Positions 63,092 through 64,000 of a DNA stretch of 64,000 nucleotides are shown here, piece after piece. Both the position numbers and the translations under genes were made by a program. How positions within the stretch are numbered: the stretch's first letter is position 1; each line of letters opens with the position of its first letter. Origin of the DNA: QVMM01 sp047030855 (GTDB lineage: Bacteria > Bacteroidota > Bacteroidia > Bacteroidales > Dysgonomonadaceae); the NCBI GenBank assembly GCA_047030855.1, contig JBKYIJ010000008.1, forward strand, positions 248,001 through 312,000, read 5' to 3'. The notes under the pieces are model-generated. The model saw nothing but the letters and a program-made list of their open reading frames with translations, did no database searches and was not told the DNA's origin.

Positions 63092-63493
63092 ATGGCTCGA
63101 ATAAAGAAAAAGAGACTAGTCCAGATGGCTCCTTGTTTTGGAGGATTCAAGCCATTCGGAGTACTTAACGAAAAACGTAGTAAAGTCATGATAAATATTG
63201 AAGAATACGAGGCTCTCAAGTTATGTGACTATGAACATTTGACTCAAGCAGAAGCGGCAGAATTAATGAATATCTCACGCCCTACATTTACCCGTATTTA
63301 TGAAAGTGTTCGATCTAAAATTGCACGGGCATTCATTGAAGGCTTACCGATTACTTATGAGGGAGGAGATAGCTTGATTGCAGAATGGTACACGTGTGAT
63401 AAATGCGAAATTATATTTACTCTAAAAAATATAGGTGGAAAGAGCTGTCCCCTTTGCAAGAGTAAAGAGATTACATTAAATAAATTTGAGTAA
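63092..63493 (+). CDS. DUF134 family DNA-binding protein
   Basis: 133 residues: basic start MARIKKKRLVQMAPCFGGFK, YEALKLCDYEHLTQAEAAEL, HTH NISRPTFTRIYESVRSKIAR, and a C-terminal zinc-ribbon-like WYTCDKCEIIFTLKNIGGKS followed by CPLCKSKEI. DUF134 proteins are sigma-like HTH regulators found with NifX/NifB-type genes, as here. Adjoins the next gene with no gap. Confidence 0.88.
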   Translation: MARIKKKRLVQMAPCFGGFKPFGVLNEKRSKVMINIEEYEALKLCDYEHLTQAEAAELMNISRPTFTRIYESVRSKIARAFIEGLPITYEGGDSLIAEWYTCDKCEIIFTLKNIGGKSCPLCKSKEITLNKFE

Positions 63494-63820
63494 ATGATTA
63501 TTGCGATTTCAACAGATAAAAAAGACGATTTGGATCAGCCGGTTTCGGAAAACTTTGGACGAAGCCAATGCTTCTGTTTGTATAATGCGGATACAGAAGA
63601 GGTGATATTTATCGAGAATATAGCAGGGGCGGGAAAACAGAATGCGGGAATAAAAACTATAAATTTCTTACTTGAACTAAATGTTGATACTGTCCTATCA
63701 GGTCGTTTTGGTACTATAACGACTGTTTTATTAAGAGAAAAAAACATCCAGATAATCATTCCACAGAGAACAAAAATAGTAAGTGAAATTATCAATCAAT
63801 TAAAAAATCAAAAGTTATGA
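63494..63820 (+). CDS. Dinitrogenase iron-molybdenum cofactor-type (NifX/NifB-C) protein
   Basis: 108 residues: MIIAISTDKKDDLDQPVSEN, GRSQCFCLYNADTEEVIFIE, AGKQNAGIKTINFLLELNVD, and GRFGTITTVLLREKNIQIII. The RNase H-like NifX/NafY fold binds metal-cluster precursors; here no nitrogenase genes are seen, so the domain is probably a redox/metal accessory. The start directly follows the DUF134 stop; the next ATG overlaps its stop by four bases. Confidence 0.82.
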   Translation: MIIAISTDKKDDLDQPVSENFGRSQCFCLYNADTEEVIFIENIAGAGKQNAGIKTINFLLELNVDTVLSGRFGTITTVLLREKNIQIIIPQRTKIVSEIINQLKNQKL

Positions 63821-64000
63821 AAATTGCAATACCAACAAGAGCGAATGCTGTTGATAATCATTTCGGACATTGTGAATCCTATTCTATATTTACCATCGGA
63901 GAGAATAAAAATATAGAAAGTACCGAGACGTTAGCTTCTCCTCAGGGATGTGGCTGCAAAAGTAATATCGCCTCGGTCCTACAAGACAAGGATGTAACAA
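63817..64000 (+). CDS. Second NifX/NifB-C-type protein, partial (C-terminus beyond window)
   Basis: Frame begins MKIAIPTRANAVDNHFGHCE and includes SPQGCGCKSNIASVLQDKD, with cysteines in HFGHCES and GCGCKS. The H-F-G-x-C/C-G-C pattern is typical of NifB C-terminal and MTH1175-like proteins. It overlaps the preceding gene by four bases (ATGA) and is in the same operon. Only the first 61 residues lie in the window. Confidence 0.8.
   Translation, partial: MKIAIPTRANAVDNHFGHCESYSIFTIGENKNIESTETLASPQGCGCKSNIASVLQDKDVT

Overview
The window reads as chromosome of a Bacteroidales bacterium (Bacteroides/Parabacteroides/Dysgonomonas-like). The signs are AT-rich DNA, weak Shine-Dalgarno sequences, several TAnnTTTG-type -7 promoter elements, and gene families typical of the group: a DUF3408/MobC/relaxase mobilisation set, an ACR3/ArsM arsenic operon, and a fused trehalose synthase/phosphatase. 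The genus is inferred, not shown.

Region 1, about 1-18,530, is most of a Mu-like transposable prophage. Packaging and head genes run rightward (small and large terminase, DUF1320, portal-MuF fusion, gpG-like, minor tail-type protein), and a protease-like gene diverges off the left edge. From 17,244 down to 6,782 a leftward early operon holds a Cro/Ner-like protein, a tRNA-Ser, MuA, MuB, a RecA-like ATPase, a PP-loop (PAPS-reductase-like) enzyme, gp16 (DUF1018), DUF3164, small proteins, a HAD phosphatase, a deoxyribosyltransferase-like protein and an adenine methylase. A divergent LexA/S24-type repressor lies at 17,329-17,991. The repressor-side phage end lies between about 18,000 and 18,550.

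Region 2, about 18,520-23,330, is a type IIG restriction-modification gene that lacks its usual N-terminal nuclease part exactly where the prophage ends. It is followed by an inverted silent copy of its target-recognition end and a serine recombinase. A 78-bp perfect inverted repeat links the active and silent copies, so this is a DNA-inversion specificity switch. It is the most interesting system in the window.

Region 3, 23,400-27,700, carries a MATE exporter, an AraC/GyrI regulator and a fused MNT-HEPN protein. Region 4, about 27,800-35,470, is a mobilizable element: relaxase, MobC, candidate oriT, DUF3408, HTH proteins, a toxin-antitoxin pair, two full integrases and a third integrase broken at its catalytic RH motif.

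Region 5, 35,780-39,000, is an arsenic operon (arsR, GNAT, arsC, acr3, arsM). Region 6, 39,080-46,400, holds osmolyte and ion transport genes (BCCT, NhaA, Trk/Ktr pair, DUF389). Region 7, 46,800-50,680, is a MarR-controlled thiol/sulfur set (CoA-disulfide reductase-rhodanese, rhodanese, DUF2892, thioredoxin). Region 8, 51,100-55,080, is trehalose metabolism, with a bifunctional OtsAB gene broken by three one-base deletions and an intact GH15 hydrolase. Region 9, 55,150-62,900, has a methyltransferase, phospholipase A and a tripartite RND efflux operon. The window ends in a DUF134 regulator and NifX/NifB-C-type proteins. A palindrome of the form ATTTCC-N3-GGAAAT recurs upstream of the first MarR gene, degenerately before the rhodanese, and three times between the efflux operon and the DUF134 gene.
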